A DNA stretch of 64,000 nt, taken from Corynebacterium crudilactis (GTDB lineage Bacteria; Actinomycetota; Actinomycetes; Mycobacteriales; Mycobacteriaceae). The notes under the pieces were generated by a model, which saw nothing but the letters and a program-made list of their open reading frames with translations, did not search any database and was not told the origin of the DNA. Within the stretch, counting starts at the first letter, position 1, and each line of letters opens with the position of its first letter. Positions 44,463 through 54,038 of the stretch are shown piece after piece. The stretch covers positions 2,928,365 through 2,992,364 of the forward strand of contig NZ_CP015622.1 in the NCBI RefSeq assembly GCF_001643015.1, in the 5' to 3' direction. The translations under genes and the position numbers were made by a program.

Positions 44463-45239
44463 TCATCCTTTTTCAGGCACTCGGTAGGTGGCCAAAGCCC
44501 TATTGAGGTCACGTATGTGCCGATCTAGGGCACGTACAGCTTTCGGATAGGCCTCACGAAAGCGGTTTGAGGGCACTGCCAGCGAGATTGCACCAAGAAC
44601 ATCACCCACCTCATTCAATAAAGGCTCCGCCACTGCACTGACATCCTGCTCAAAGAAGCCAAAATTGGCTCCATGCCCGCGATCGCGGGTGCGACGCAGA
44701 CGCTTCCTCAAGTTTTCAAATTCCTCATCACCAAGAGAGGGATGCAGCCCGCGCAATTCCCGCACAGACATCTCCGCAAGCATTACCAATCCACCCGCAT
44801 TTTGCGTAGCCGGCATGACCTGACCTCGGCGATTTCCCACTCGCACCGGATTCGACCCTTCAACACTGTGAATGAAATGCACGCTATTGCCCTGCAGGAT
44901 CATCAGGTGACTGGTTTCCCCCGTTTCTTTACTCATGGACTCCATGTAATGGCTACACATTTCCGTTAAGTCGGCCCCCAGCCCCGGCTGCAAGGCTGAT
45001 GTAGCTAAAGCCGGACCCGGCAAATATGTTCTTGATTCACTCCTGACAGCAAAACCACGATAGACCAGCATGGACATGGATCGGTGGATGGTAGAAACCC
45101 CTACATCCAGAGTGCTCGCGGCGCCAGAAATGGTCAGCCGACCAGCATCGCGGAGCAGCAAAATAAGCTGCAACGCAGTGTCCACAGAACTTAAGAAATC
45201 TTTCGGGGGTAGCCCCTGGGTGGGTGCAACGGTTTCCAT
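44463..45239 (-). CDS. nagR: IclR-family regulator of 3-hydroxybenzoate/gentisate genes
   Basis: A 258-aa IclR-type regulator: winged helix about residues 15–75 (LILLLRDAGRLTISGAASTLDVGVSTIHRSMSMLVYRGF in outline) and a C-terminal effector domain (SVEGSNPVRVGNRRGQVMPATQNAGG). The ATG at 45239 is chosen because AAAGGGAG precedes it; a second ATG five codons upstream lacks one. It lies between the degradation operon and the divergent transporter gene, with operator-like repeats on both sides. Known in C. glutamicum as NagR or GenR, acting as activator of the gen genes and repressor of itself. Confidence 0.92.
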   Translation of the reverse strand: METVAPTQGLPPKDFLSSVDTALQLILLLRDAGRLTISGAASTLDVGVSTIHRSMSMLVYRGFAVRSESRTYLPGPALATSALQPGLGADLTEMCSHYMESMSKETGETSHLMILQGNSVHFIHSVEGSNPVRVGNRRGQVMPATQNAGGLVMLAEMSVRELRGLHPSLGDEEFENLRKRLRRTRDRGHGANFGFFEQDVSAVAEPLLNEVGDVLGAISLAVPSNRFREAYPKAVRALDRHIRDLNRALATYRVPEKG

Positions 45240-45247
45240 AATCTCCC

Positions 45248-45264
45248 TTTCCACATAGCGGAAT
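45248..45264. promoter_or_regulatory. NagR (GenR) operator between nagR and nagT
   Basis: TTTCC-ACATAGC-GGAAT, the same half-sites and 7-base spacing as the copy at 44403. It lies between the start codons of the divergent nagR and nagT, so one bound dimer could govern both. Confidence 0.6.
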
Positions 45265-45303
45265 CTCTTTGATTGTAACTTGGCTCACCCCGAATATGTG
45301 TTT

Positions 45304-46635
45304 ATGACATCACACGCAGCAACACCGGGTGGGACAGTGGCTGGGCCACCACCCGGAGGATTAACTGGCTCTGAAATAGAAAATAAGGGATTAACCATTC
45401 TGGGAATTAGCGGTCGCCGACTGGCAGCCGTTCTCATTGGCTGGTTCTTTGTTATTTTCGACGGTTACGACCTCATCGTATATGGCACCGTCCAATCCGC
45501 GCTCGCTAGGGAATGGGACCTCAACTCCGCAACCCTTGGCACCATCGGATCCACAGCATTCTTCGGTATGGCTATCGGCGCTGTTTTTATTGGACGGCTT
45601 TCTGACCGTGTCGGACGCAAAGCAGCTGTTATCGGATCTGTCTTGATCCTCTCTATCTTCACCATGCTGTGTGCATTTGCACCAAACCCATGGGTTTTCG
45701 GTGCACTTCGCTTCATCGCAGGCCTTGGCCTCGGTGGCTTGGTGCCATCCGTAAACGCTATGACTTCTGATCTCGTGCCACGCAAGACCATGTCTGCATG
45801 GGCAACGGTCATGATGTCTGGTGTGCCAATCGGTGGTTCTATCGCTGCTGTCTTGGCACTGTCGGTAGTTCCTTCCTCTGAGGAGTGGGGCTGGCGCTTC
45901 ATGTTCCTCATCGCACTGATCCCACTGGTCATCGGCTTGCCTATCGCTATGAAGGTCATTCCTTCTGACAAAGCCATCAAGGTGGATCACGAGCTGCGCG
46001 AAGGCCACGATGAACCTGCTGGCTTCAAGGATCTTCTTGTGGATCGCTACCGCTGGATCTCCATTTGGTTCGCGCTCGCTACATTTGTCACCCTGCTGGC
46101 ATGGTACGGCCTCGGCACGTGGCTGCCACGTCTCATGGAAACTGCTGGTTATGAATTCGGCCATGCGCTGATGTTCACCCTGGCACTCAACTTGGGCGCT
46201 GTCATCGGCTCTATTGTCACCGCATGGGCAGGCGACCGCTTCGGCCCAATTCGCTCCGGCGTCGTCGCCGCAGGTGTTGCAGGTATTGCACTGCTCCTCC
46301 TGTTGACTTACCCACCGGTAAGCGCTGTTTACCTCATCCTCATTCTGGCTGGCGTTGGTACTCACGGCACCCAGATTCTCATCATCGCAGCTGTTGCAAA
46401 CTTCTACCCAAGTAACCTCCGCGGTACCGCACTTGGTTGGGCACTGGGCGTGGGACGTATCGGCGCAGTCGTTGCTCCACAGCTTGCTGGCCTGCTGCTC
46501 GCATGGAACCTTGGTGTCAACTCCAACTTCATCATGTTCGGTGTTGCAGCATTGCTCTCCGCGGTGGCGCTCAGCGTGCTGCTGCGCTTGCAGAAATCGT
46601 TCGGATCCATCCACAAAGTTGAAATTCAAGGCTAG
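45304..46635 (+). CDS. nagT: aromatic acid:H+ symporter (3-hydroxybenzoate/gentisate uptake)
   Basis: A 443-aa, 12-helix MFS permease of the aromatic acid:H+ symporter (AAHS) group. Its features are GWFFVIFDGYDLIVYGTVQ with the DxD-type charged motif in helix 1, GRLSDRVGRKAAV in loop 2–3 and GDRFGPIRSGV in loop 8–9. The start MTSHAATPGG at 45304 has no clear ribosome site, so the message may be leaderless or nearly so; a TTG at 45280 is less likely. It is followed by nagX 35 bases later. Alternative name genK. Confidence 0.92.
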   Translation: MTSHAATPGGTVAGPPPGGLTGSEIENKGLTILGISGRRLAAVLIGWFFVIFDGYDLIVYGTVQSALAREWDLNSATLGTIGSTAFFGMAIGAVFIGRLSDRVGRKAAVIGSVLILSIFTMLCAFAPNPWVFGALRFIAGLGLGGLVPSVNAMTSDLVPRKTMSAWATVMMSGVPIGGSIAAVLALSVVPSSEEWGWRFMFLIALIPLVIGLPIAMKVIPSDKAIKVDHELREGHDEPAGFKDLLVDRYRWISIWFALATFVTLLAWYGLGTWLPRLMETAGYEFGHALMFTLALNLGAVIGSIVTAWAGDRFGPIRSGVVAAGVAGIALLLLLTYPPVSAVYLILILAGVGTHGTQILIIAAVANFYPSNLRGTALGWALGVGRIGAVVAPQLAGLLLAWNLGVNSNFIMFGVAALLSAVALSVLLRLQKSFGSIHKVEIQG

Positions 46636-46670
46636 AACTCACCTCTTAAAAGTAAGGAAACCTCACTCTC

Positions 46671-47999
46671 ATGTCTCTTCCATATTCTGATGAACTAAAC
46701 GGTCAAAAGATCATTATTTCTGGCGGCGGTATTGGCGGCGCTGCTGGCGCACTCGCCTTGGCACTGCGTGGTGCCGATGTCACTCTTTATGAGCGCGCAC
46801 CTGAGTTCAAAGAGGTCGGCGCTGGCCTGCAAATCGGCCCTCACGGCTGGCGCATGCTGGAGTCTTGGGGCCTGCTCGATCAAATCGTTGCAGCGGGTTT
46901 CCTTCCAGAAGACATGCAGTTCCGCGATGCAGTAAACCGCGAAACTATCCTGACTTTGCACTTTGATGAGGAGTTCCAGCAGCACTACGGCGGACGCTAC
47001 CTCGTGATCCACCGCTCTGATTTGCTGAATATCCTGGTAACCAACGCTATTGAAGCTGGAGCAAAGCTCAACAACGGTATCTTGGTCACCGATTCCCGCA
47101 CCGTCGACGGCGGTATTGAGGTCGACATCGAGTCCTCCATCAACGAAGGTGAAGACAAAGAAACGGTGCTTGCCGACGCCTTCCTCGCCTTCGACGGCAT
47201 CCACTCCGTCATGCGCAAGAAGCTTGCCAACGACGCCCCTGTTGCTTCCTCCTACGTGGCCTACCGTGGCACTTCCAAGTTGGCAGAAGACGTAGAAATG
47301 CAGGGCCTCAAGTCCGTCATCGGCTACATCGGACCACACGTCCACTTCATCCAGTACCCGCTTCGTGGCGGAGAACTACTCAACCAGGTTGCGGTCTTTG
47401 AATCCCAGCGCTACCTCGAAGGCCGCGCAGCAGGCGAGATCCCAGAAGACTGGGGCAACCCAGAAGAACTCGACCAGGCTTATAGCCACTGCGACACCTT
47501 TATCCAGGACCGCCTGAACACCCTGTGGCGCAACAACTGGTGGCAGATGTCCGACCGCGAGCCACTAGAAAACTGGCGCATCGGCCGCATGTTGCTGCTT
47601 GGCGACGCCGCCCACCCACCACTTCAGTACCTCGCCTCAGGCGCAGTCATGGCTATGGAAGACGCCGAAGCTGTCGCACTATTCGCAGCTGATGCTGCAC
47701 GTGCAGGCAAGCTTGATTGGGAAGAGGTCTTGGCAGAAGTTGAAGCCGAGCGTCGCCCACGTTGTACCCGTATCCAAACTGTTGGCCGCTTCTGGGGTGA
47801 ACTCTGGCATGTTGAAGGCACCGCACGCCTCATCCGTAATGAAGTCTTCCGTCAGGCAGACCGCACCGGCTGGTTCGTCTACGCAGACTGGCTGTGGGGC
47901 TACGATGCGTCCAAGCGCGCCCACATTGCCAACCCTGAGCTCGGCGAAATGCCACAGGCTCTGAAAGAGTGGCGATACGCTCTGCTCGAGCAAAACTAA
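46671..47999 (+). CDS. nagX: 3-hydroxybenzoate 6-hydroxylase
   Basis: A 442-aa single-component FAD monooxygenase that hydroxylates 3-hydroxybenzoate to gentisate with NADH and oxygen. Visible are the FAD motif [23 protein letters not shown], the DG-type motif [15 protein letters not shown], and the GD motif [25 protein letters not shown]. It feeds gentisate to NagI. It is co-transcribed with nagT and closed by the terminator at 48015. Alternative name genH. Confidence 0.93.
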   Translation: MSLPYSDELNGQKIIISGGGIGGAAGALALALRGADVTLYERAPEFKEVGAGLQIGPHGWRMLESWGLLDQIVAAGFLPEDMQFRDAVNRETILTLHFDEEFQQHYGGRYLVIHRSDLLNILVTNAIEAGAKLNNGILVTDSRTVDGGIEVDIESSINEGEDKETVLADAFLAFDGIHSVMRKKLANDAPVASSYVAYRGTSKLAEDVEMQGLKSVIGYIGPHVHFIQYPLRGGELLNQVAVFESQRYLEGRAAGEIPEDWGNPEELDQAYSHCDTFIQDRLNTLWRNNWWQMSDREPLENWRIGRMLLLGDAAHPPLQYLASGAVMAMEDAEAVALFAADAARAGKLDWEEVLAEVEAERRPRCTRIQTVGRFWGELWHVEGTARLIRNEVFRQADRTGWFVYADWLWGYDASKRAHIANPELGEMPQALKEWRYALLEQN

Positions 48000-48014
48000 A
48001 TTATCTTAAGAAAA

Positions 48015-48052
48015 CTCCCCGTACATTACTTTCAATGTGCGGGGATTTTTGT
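48015..48052 (+). terminator. terminator of nagT-nagX
   Basis: CCCCGTACATT (48017–48027) pairs with AATGTGCGGGG (48034–48044; one G·U pair), followed by ATTTTTG. It lies 16 bases after the nagX stop. Confidence 0.85.
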
Positions 48053-48665
48053 TGTGCGCATGACTCTCATAACTGTTCATCGATTTTCTGAACTGCAGCT
48101 CTATAGCCGGATACTTTCCAGTTTCAGGCTTTCGGTGCTAGTTCTTAAGTATCTGGGTGTAACTCCCTCCACACACCCTCCATACACCGGCGTACCCAAA
48201 CAAAACCAAAAACGATTCGGGACCTTTGGTCGCCAGAACAAATTTACAGAGCCAGATAACCTCATATTTGACCAAGATTTCTCTTTCAGAAGCCCCCTTG
48301 GCCAGCAGGTGAAGTAAGGTGCAAAAGCTGGCGCAACCGGCTCAAAAAATATGACCTCACAGAATCGCTCCTAAAGCGCACGCAGGACCCAACTGACACA
48401 AATAAGTCGGATCGCTTAAACAGACCGCAGAGGATGGTTACCAAAACCCAACGTGACTCCACTTAGAGGGGGCTAAGCAACACGATGAAAGCTAGCTTTG
48501 CCATTTGCATAAATAGATATAAATGTTTTCTGAATATATTCCTGCAGTACTGACAATATTTATATTCAGTCCATCATTCGTTCACTTAATGGTCCTACCT
48601 TTAGGGGCAGTGCATTTCCTTCTGTATAGGAAATGTTTTTGACATTTTAAAAGTGAAAGGTCCTC
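48053..48665. other. long intergenic region upstream of the secreted phosphoesterase
   Basis: A gap of about 610 bases with no convincing gene; the open frame 48054–48317 has no family features or ribosome site. The right half is A/T-rich and carries two inverted repeats: CTGAATATA (48530–48538) with TATATTCAG (48561–48569), and CATTTCC (48613–48619) with GGAAATG (48629–48635), the latter 30 bases before the start codon. These may be control sites of the phosphoesterase gene. Confidence 0.5.
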
Positions 48666-50801
48666 ATGACTTCCCGTCGCTATATCTCTGCCGTACTTAT
48701 TGCAGCCTTGGCCTTCGGTTCCGCCGTATCCGTCGCTCATGCCCAAGACACAGATCTAGGCTCCCGCTTCACCCTCGGTGTGCTGCCTGACACCCAGTTC
48801 TACTCCCGCTATTCAACTCCAGATACCGGGAACCTGTATGAACATCGCTACGGATCTGAGCCTTTTGCTACCCAAACACAATGGTTGGTAGATAACCAAG
48901 AAGAGTTAAATATTCCATTCACTACACATTTGGGTGACGTGGTTGATCAAGCCCCGGCCATTCAGGAGTGGGAAGTCGCCGATCGTTCGATGCAGATCCT
49001 TGAAGAAGGAGGGATGAACTACTCAATCCTTCCAGGCAATCACGACATCACCTCTAATGGAACTCCAACTCGTTTCACTGAGTACTTCTCCGCAGAGCGT
49101 GCGGCAGGAAACGATACCTTCGGTGAGCGTTACGGTGAAGCAAACAATGAATCCGAGTTCCATATCTTTAATGCAGAAGGGCAGCAGTACCTCGTTTTAG
49201 CTTTGGCATGGCGTGCTGATGACGCAACCCTCGCATGGGCACAAAGTGTCATTGATGCACACCCAACGCTCCCTGTCATCCTCATCAGTCACGAAATCTC
49301 TAACATCGATGCAAACGGCGACATCTTCCTCTCCGACAGCTACGGTCAAGGTCTCTGGGATAGTTTCATTTCAAAAAATGACCAGATTTTCCTCACGATC
49401 AGTGGACACCACCACGGCGCGGGCTACCGAATCGACCGCAACGAGGCCGGACATGATGTTGTCAATGTCCTCCAAGACAACCAAATGGCCTACCAAGGTG
49501 GCAACGGCATCCTTGGCTTAATCCAATTTGATCTTTCTGGAAACTCCCTGGATATGACGGCGCTTTCCCCGTGGGTGGCAGCCAAACCTGCTGATTCCTT
49601 GAATCAATTCGACCATTTGATTCCAGAGGGCTCCGGTGATTCCTGGAGTGTCGACATGGACTTCGCCGAGCGTTTTGGCGGTTTTGCCCCAGAGTGGACG
49701 ATTGGTGATGAAAACGATCCAGATTATGCTGCGAAGGCACGCGAGATCGTCTCCACTGGCTATATCCCACCAACCATTGAAGCCGGTGATCTACCTGTCA
49801 ACAGCAACGATTTCCCACAGGTTGCAAACACCGCGGTGCACTGGCGCCCAGGTTCAACCACCATCGACGGAATGCAAGCTCAAGATGGTCAAGCTGTTGC
49901 TCCCGGCGCGGTTATTCCTGACATTGCCAATGGTGACGACATGGTTCGCGCTGAACTAAACATTCGCGGAGCAGAAGGCTCTCAAACAGCAGACATCACC
50001 TATGTAGCAGGAGACACCCACGAACTCTCCTCTGATACCGGCTCGTTGAAGTGGGTTGATCCTGCAGGAAACAGCCAGCGATTGAACTGGTTTGAGACCG
50101 CTGCTGATGCTGCGATCAACTCTGAAGACTTTGAAGATGGCTACACCTTTGAGACCTTCATCAAGATCGATGATGCATTCGATGGTGATAATCATTGGAT
50201 GGGTGCAATCTCTAGGCAGGGCGAGCGCGGTGTAATCGCAGAGAACATGCCAGAAGGTGAAGAACCTCCAGCTGCACTTGCAGTCTCTTCTCTTCGCGAA
50301 CTTCAGTGGACCACTGTCGCCATCGAAGGCACCACTACCGGTACTTCAAACTGGTCTCACGAAGTGCCAAAGGGTGAATGGTTGCACGTTGCTATCGTCA
50401 ATAATCCAGATACTGACACCGTAGAAATGTTCGTCAACGGCGCACCAATTTTGCGTGATGTCATTGGTGCAGAAGGCCTCGCTACCGCTGGCGAAGCGTG
50501 GCTAATCGGAGCAAACATGTGGGAAGCAGATCCAGCAAACCCATGGTTCGGCCAGGTTGGAGAGACGCGCATCGTTCACGGCGCCATCGGCCAAGACCAA
50601 TGGCTAACTGCCCGCGCTGCAGATCACGGTATCCCTGCAGAGCCTTCAGGTTCTACCACTGGATCTTCCACCGGTGGTTTCCTTGGAGTGTTTGCTGCCA
50701 TCACAGGAATAATCGGTGGCGCCATCGCTCTGTTTACTTTGAACCATCCAGTGATCAACCAGCTTAAAGATCAGCTGCGCAATTTCGGCCTGAACTTTTA
50801 G
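48666..50801 (+). CDS. secreted calcineurin-like metallophosphoesterase with LamG-like domain
   Basis: A 711-aa exported protein. The signal peptide is MTSRRYISAVLIAALAFGSA to VAHA-QD. The phosphoesterase domain (about 30–320) has its metal motifs: LPDTQFYS, LGDVVDQ, LPGNHDITS, ISHEISN and SGHHHGAG. Residues about 480–650 look like a concanavalin/LamG-type domain (TFETFIKIDDAF; GEWLHVAIVNNPDTDTVEMFVNG). A Gly/Ser/Thr linker and one C-terminal helix (FLGVFAAITGIIGGAIALF) anchor it, leaving a short basic-free tail. It probably hydrolyses phosphate esters outside the membrane. Confidence 0.88.
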   Translation: MTSRRYISAVLIAALAFGSAVSVAHAQDTDLGSRFTLGVLPDTQFYSRYSTPDTGNLYEHRYGSEPFATQTQWLVDNQEELNIPFTTHLGDVVDQAPAIQEWEVADRSMQILEEGGMNYSILPGNHDITSNGTPTRFTEYFSAERAAGNDTFGERYGEANNESEFHIFNAEGQQYLVLALAWRADDATLAWAQSVIDAHPTLPVILISHEISNIDANGDIFLSDSYGQGLWDSFISKNDQIFLTISGHHHGAGYRIDRNEAGHDVVNVLQDNQMAYQGGNGILGLIQFDLSGNSLDMTALSPWVAAKPADSLNQFDHLIPEGSGDSWSVDMDFAERFGGFAPEWTIGDENDPDYAAKAREIVSTGYIPPTIEAGDLPVNSNDFPQVANTAVHWRPGSTTIDGMQAQDGQAVAPGAVIPDIANGDDMVRAELNIRGAEGSQTADITYVAGDTHELSSDTGSLKWVDPAGNSQRLNWFETAADAAINSEDFEDGYTFETFIKIDDAFDGDNHWMGAISRQGERGVIAENMPEGEEPPAALAVSSLRELQWTTVAIEGTTTGTSNWSHEVPKGEWLHVAIVNNPDTDTVEMFVNGAPILRDVIGAEGLATAGEAWLIGANMWEADPANPWFGQVGETRIVHGAIGQDQWLTARAADHGIPAEPSGSTTGSSTGGFLGVFAAITGIIGGAIALFTLNHPVINQLKDQLRNFGLNF

Positions 50802-50919
50802 GATAACGAGATTTAAGTTAAGACCGCCAAAGCATTATTAAGCTTGGGATAAGAGACAAAATGCGCTTACCCAAGCTGGCCTCTTAATACCGAATTTGAA
50901 AATCCAACCCCTTAACCAA

Positions 50920-50955
50920 AATAAAAATCGCACCAGCCACATAAGCCGGTGCGAT
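50920..50955 (-). terminator. terminator of the symporter gene
   Basis: ATCGCACC (50927–50934) pairs with GGTGCGAT (50948–50955), with an A-run at the left that becomes a U-tract on the minus strand. It lies just after the stop of the gene at 50972. Confidence 0.75.
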
Positions 50956-50971
50956 CATAATTAGCGGAATT

Positions 50972-52225
50972 TTACTTGCGGTGATCCACGTCCGATGGGG
51001 TGATATCAAAGGCAACGCGATCGTCTTCGTCGATGTCTTCTGGGGAAGTGGTGTGCAGCTTACCCTTTGCGTATTTGTTCACAATGACAGCAATGGCGCC
51101 GTCGCCGGTGACGTTGGCAGCAGTACCGAAGGAGTCGATGGCGATATAGGCAGCAATCATAAGTGCGACCTGTTCGGTGTCGAATCCCAGCATAGAGGAC
51201 AGCATGCCTGTTGCAGCCATAATTGCGCCGCCTGGAACACCTGGTGCAGCAATCATGGTGATGCCAAGCATGAGGAGGAAGCCAACGGACAGGCCGACGC
51301 TGATATCCATGTCGTACATAAATACGACCGCGAAGGCAAAGAGGCCGATTTTCATCATGGAGCCAGCTAGGTGGATCGTGGCGCACAGTGGAACAACGAA
51401 GCCTGCAACGTTTACGTCAACATCGTTTTTCAAGGTCTGCTGGTAGGTCACCGGAATGGTTGCTGCTGATGAGGAAGTACCTAGCGCAGTGAAGTAGGCA
51501 GGAAGCATGTTCTTAAACAACTTCCATGGGTTCTTCTTAGCTACGACACCTGCGATGATGAACTGGATTGCCAGGAATATTAAGGTTCCAACAACTGCCA
51601 GAATCAGTACCTTTCCGAAAGCGGAGATGATTTCCATGAGGCCGCCGTTCATGCCCATGCCCAAGAAAATGCCGAAGATGAAGACTGGCAGCAGTGGAAT
51701 GACAAAAGCAGTGATGGTTTTCATGACTACTCGTTCAAGCTCGCGGGTGACCTTGAAGAGGGTGTCTGATTTCACGACAGCCATGCCCAATCCCAAACAG
51801 AAGGCCAGAAGCAGTGCTGTCATCACGTCGAATGGTGGTGGCATTTCAATATTGAAGTATGGCTGCAAGGCATCGGCATCAAGGTCGATTTCAGCTACAC
51901 TCTGGTGGTCTTTGAGCATCCAAGGGTAGAGGGCTTGGGACACGCCATAAGCAATGAGGCCGGAGAAAATGGTTGATGCATATGCGATGGCTGCAACGAT
52001 GCCAAGCCATTTGCCAGCACCTCGACCAAGACCTGCGATTGCAGGTGCAATGAGTGCGAAAATCAGCACTGGGATGAAAAAGCCCAGGAAGTTGCCGAAT
52101 AGGCCGTTGAAGGTGGTGAAGATCTCAGCGAGCCACACCGGGAAGAAGAGGCTGCAGACGATTCCGAGGATGATCGCAATGATCACTCGGAACAGCAGCG
52201 ACGAGCTCACGCTCTTTATATCCAT
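50972..52225 (-). CDS. dicarboxylate/amino acid:cation symporter (DAACS family)
   Basis: A 417-aa membrane transporter of the GltP/SstT/DctA fold. The serine-rich hairpin motif is ALGTSSSAATIPVTYQ, followed by PLCATIHLAGSMMKIG and GVPGGAIMAATGMLSSMLGF, and a sodium- or proton-linked core near AAYIAIDSFGTAANVTGDG. The start MDIKSVSSSLLF (52225) has AGGAAC upstream; the longer frame is rejected. Substrates could be glutamate, other amino acids or dicarboxylates. Confidence 0.9.
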   Translation of the reverse strand: MDIKSVSSSLLFRVIIAIILGIVCSLFFPVWLAEIFTTFNGLFGNFLGFFIPVLIFALIAPAIAGLGRGAGKWLGIVAAIAYASTIFSGLIAYGVSQALYPWMLKDHQSVAEIDLDADALQPYFNIEMPPPFDVMTALLLAFCLGLGMAVVKSDTLFKVTRELERVVMKTITAFVIPLLPVFIFGIFLGMGMNGGLMEIISAFGKVLILAVVGTLIFLAIQFIIAGVVAKKNPWKLFKNMLPAYFTALGTSSSAATIPVTYQQTLKNDVDVNVAGFVVPLCATIHLAGSMMKIGLFAFAVVFMYDMDISVGLSVGFLLMLGITMIAAPGVPGGAIMAATGMLSSMLGFDTEQVALMIAAYIAIDSFGTAANVTGDGAIAVIVNKYAKGKLHTTSPEDIDEDDRVAFDITPSDVDHRK

Positions 52226-52517
52226 GGTTGTTCCTATGTTTCTAATCAGGAGCCGTCTAGAAAACGCAAGACAGCGCGTGATGGAATTTTGTGTGCGGCT
52301 TGGAAGTGGCAGGCTAAAAACCCACGTAAAATCTGCGAAGATCACAAAAACCTGCCTGGAGCCTTAGAAACTCCACCAACCAACTGCGACGAGTGTCAGA
52401 TTACTGCAGGTTTATGGTCAAACCTAGTTGTTGGAAGCAAAGCATCATACCTTTAACCCCTTATTCCTGCAGTTTCGGATTACTCCCTGGAATGCGGGTG
52501 GGGATAGAGTTGTTGTT

Positions 52518-53024
52518 ATGACGGTGATCGGAATTATTCTTGGCAGCCTGTTTGGCATTTTTGCAGTCCTTCTCATCGTGGTCGGTGCTTTGGGGTGGGC
52601 GGCTAAGCTCCCTGGCAACCCGGTTGTTGGTATTCGTGTCCCTGAGGTGCGTAAATCTCAGGAGATGTGGGATATGGCGCACCGCGTTGCTGGCCCCTTA
52701 TGGGTGCTGTCTGGGGTTTCCTTTGTTATTGCGTCACTAGTTGCTTTTGTTGCTTCTGGTTGGATGTGGCTGGTTGTGGCTTTGGGTGTTGTCGCAGGCA
52801 TTGTTTTTATAGGAATGGGTGCAGGCATGGCTGCACACACTGTTGCGATGGTTGATGCTAAGCGCAGTCGCGAAAACCCCGAAACTCCTGAAGCACCAGT
52901 GTCCGCTGAGATCGAAGAGGCCGGTGGCGTGACCATTACCTCACCGATTCTAAATAAGACTCCACAAAATGCTCCCAAGATTGATTTGGATGCAGTGCGT
53001 AGAGCTGCGGAAAAGGAAAACTAG
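52518..53024 (+). CDS. trpP: TrpP, SdpI-like membrane protein
   Basis: A 168-aa protein with three or four membrane helices. The segment KLPGNPVVGIRVPEVRKSQ and then EMWDMAHRVAGPLWVLSG is the SdpI/YhfL-type signature (NxxxGIRxP, W-x-x-AHR). Its place just upstream of the trp operon and its size match the gene called trpP in C. glutamicum, proposed to take part in tryptophan uptake or analogue resistance. The SdpI relation was inferred by eye and suggests other roles are possible. A long terminator follows. Confidence 0.7.
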   Translation: MTVIGIILGSLFGIFAVLLIVVGALGWAAKLPGNPVVGIRVPEVRKSQEMWDMAHRVAGPLWVLSGVSFVIASLVAFVASGWMWLVVALGVVAGIVFIGMGAGMAAHTVAMVDAKRSRENPETPEAPVSAEIEEAGGVTITSPILNKTPQNAPKIDLDAVRRAAEKEN

Positions 53025-53031
53025 CCATCGA

Positions 53032-53090
53032 AAAACGGTTTGGGGTGTGATGACTACTTACGGTAGTCATCACACCCCAAACCGTTTTGT
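53032..53090 (+). terminator. terminator of trpP
   Basis: A 26-base perfect stem, 53032–53057 with 53063–53088, around a 5-base loop, with U-run on the plus strand and an A-run at the left. It is one of the longest stems in the window and could act in both directions. Confidence 0.9.
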
Positions 53091-53198
53091 TGTTCACTTT
53101 AATGTGCAAGAAGTAAGCAGCCTTTTACAGCGATGCCAAAACATGGATCTTCATTATCTGAAAATTAATTTTCTTAGCATCACATTTGTCGAACTAAT

Positions 53199-54038
53199 TT
53201 AGCTACTTCCAAAGGAACTTCCGCCACCGCCTGTTGAAGGCTTCTTGTCGTCGCCTGGCTTGTCACCAGGTTTATCATCACCAGGCTTGCCGTCGCCTGG
53301 CTTGTTGTCAGCAGGCTTTCCATCAACTGGAAGTTCAATACTGGTTCCTGGTTGACCATTTTGGCAAGCTGTGAGAACTGGGCTTAGGAATGCCTGCATT
53401 GGTCGAAGTGGATTAAGACTCTCAGTTAACGCATTTTTCAGCCACTCTCGATTGCCCTCAAGTTCTTCTTTTAAAGGTTCTTCAATATTGGTGAACATAT
53501 CAACAAATTTCAACGCGGTTTCTGCATTGCTTACAGGAATCTGTAGACGGTCAGTCTCACCGTTATACAGAATATTCCAATAGTGGAACAGGTGCTTTTC
53601 AAATCCCAAAATACCGAACCAATAGTCCAATAAGATACCTGCTTCACTCAAATTTTGAGAGTTTTCAGGAACGATAGGAACGCCAGCAGCTATCGCTTTT
53701 GCATCGATTTCGTCTATCAAAGCTCTAATTGTGCCAAATTTGGCAGATTCCTGTTCCCACTCTTGAATATCCTCATAGGCCTTGAAGCTATCGCCTACCT
53801 GCTGCAGCTCATTAAGCTCGTCAGTTGCGGACGGAACTCGGTCTTTGATGGCCTCGATAAGGCCTACACGAGCTTCGCGGAATTTAGAATCAGAAAACTG
53901 TTTTTCACTATCTGTGAATGAAATCTGACAAACATTATCTGTGATGGTCAGATCAGCAGCTTGCGCTGAGGGGACGCAAATGCCTGCAATAGCAACGACT
54001 GCGCTTGCGAAAACCATTGGCAAAGCGGAAATACGCAT
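53199..54038 (-). CDS. secreted protein with Lys-Pro-Gly-Asp repeat tail
   Basis: A 279-aa protein with a Sec signal peptide (MRISALPMVFASAVVAIAGI to AQA-ADLT), a helical central domain of about 190 residues with two cysteines that could pair (NVCQISF and LTACQNG), and a disordered tail. The tail has repeated KPGD/GKPGDDKPGD units and ends GGGGSSFGSS. The repeat tail resembles cell-wall spanning linkers, but no LPXTG or membrane anchor is present. It is oriented against trpP and away from the trp operon. I do not recognise the family. Confidence 0.78.
   Translation of the reverse strand: MRISALPMVFASAVVAIAGICVPSAQAADLTITDNVCQISFTDSEKQFSDSKFREARVGLIEAIKDRVPSATDELNELQQVGDSFKAYEDIQEWEQESAKFGTIRALIDEIDAKAIAAGVPIVPENSQNLSEAGILLDYWFGILGFEKHLFHYWNILYNGETDRLQIPVSNAETALKFVDMFTNIEEPLKEELEGNREWLKNALTESLNPLRPMQAFLSPVLTACQNGQPGTSIELPVDGKPADNKPGDGKPGDDKPGDKPGDDKKPSTGGGGSSFGSS

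Noticed and set aside
45391..46629. 412-codon open frame on the minus strand
   Set aside because: It is the mirror of the nagT transporter gene; its His/Cys/Gln-rich composition is that of an antisense translation of hydrophobic codons.
48054..48317. 87-codon open frame after nagX
   Set aside because: It starts inside the terminator region, has no ribosome site or family features, and differs in composition from the genes around it.
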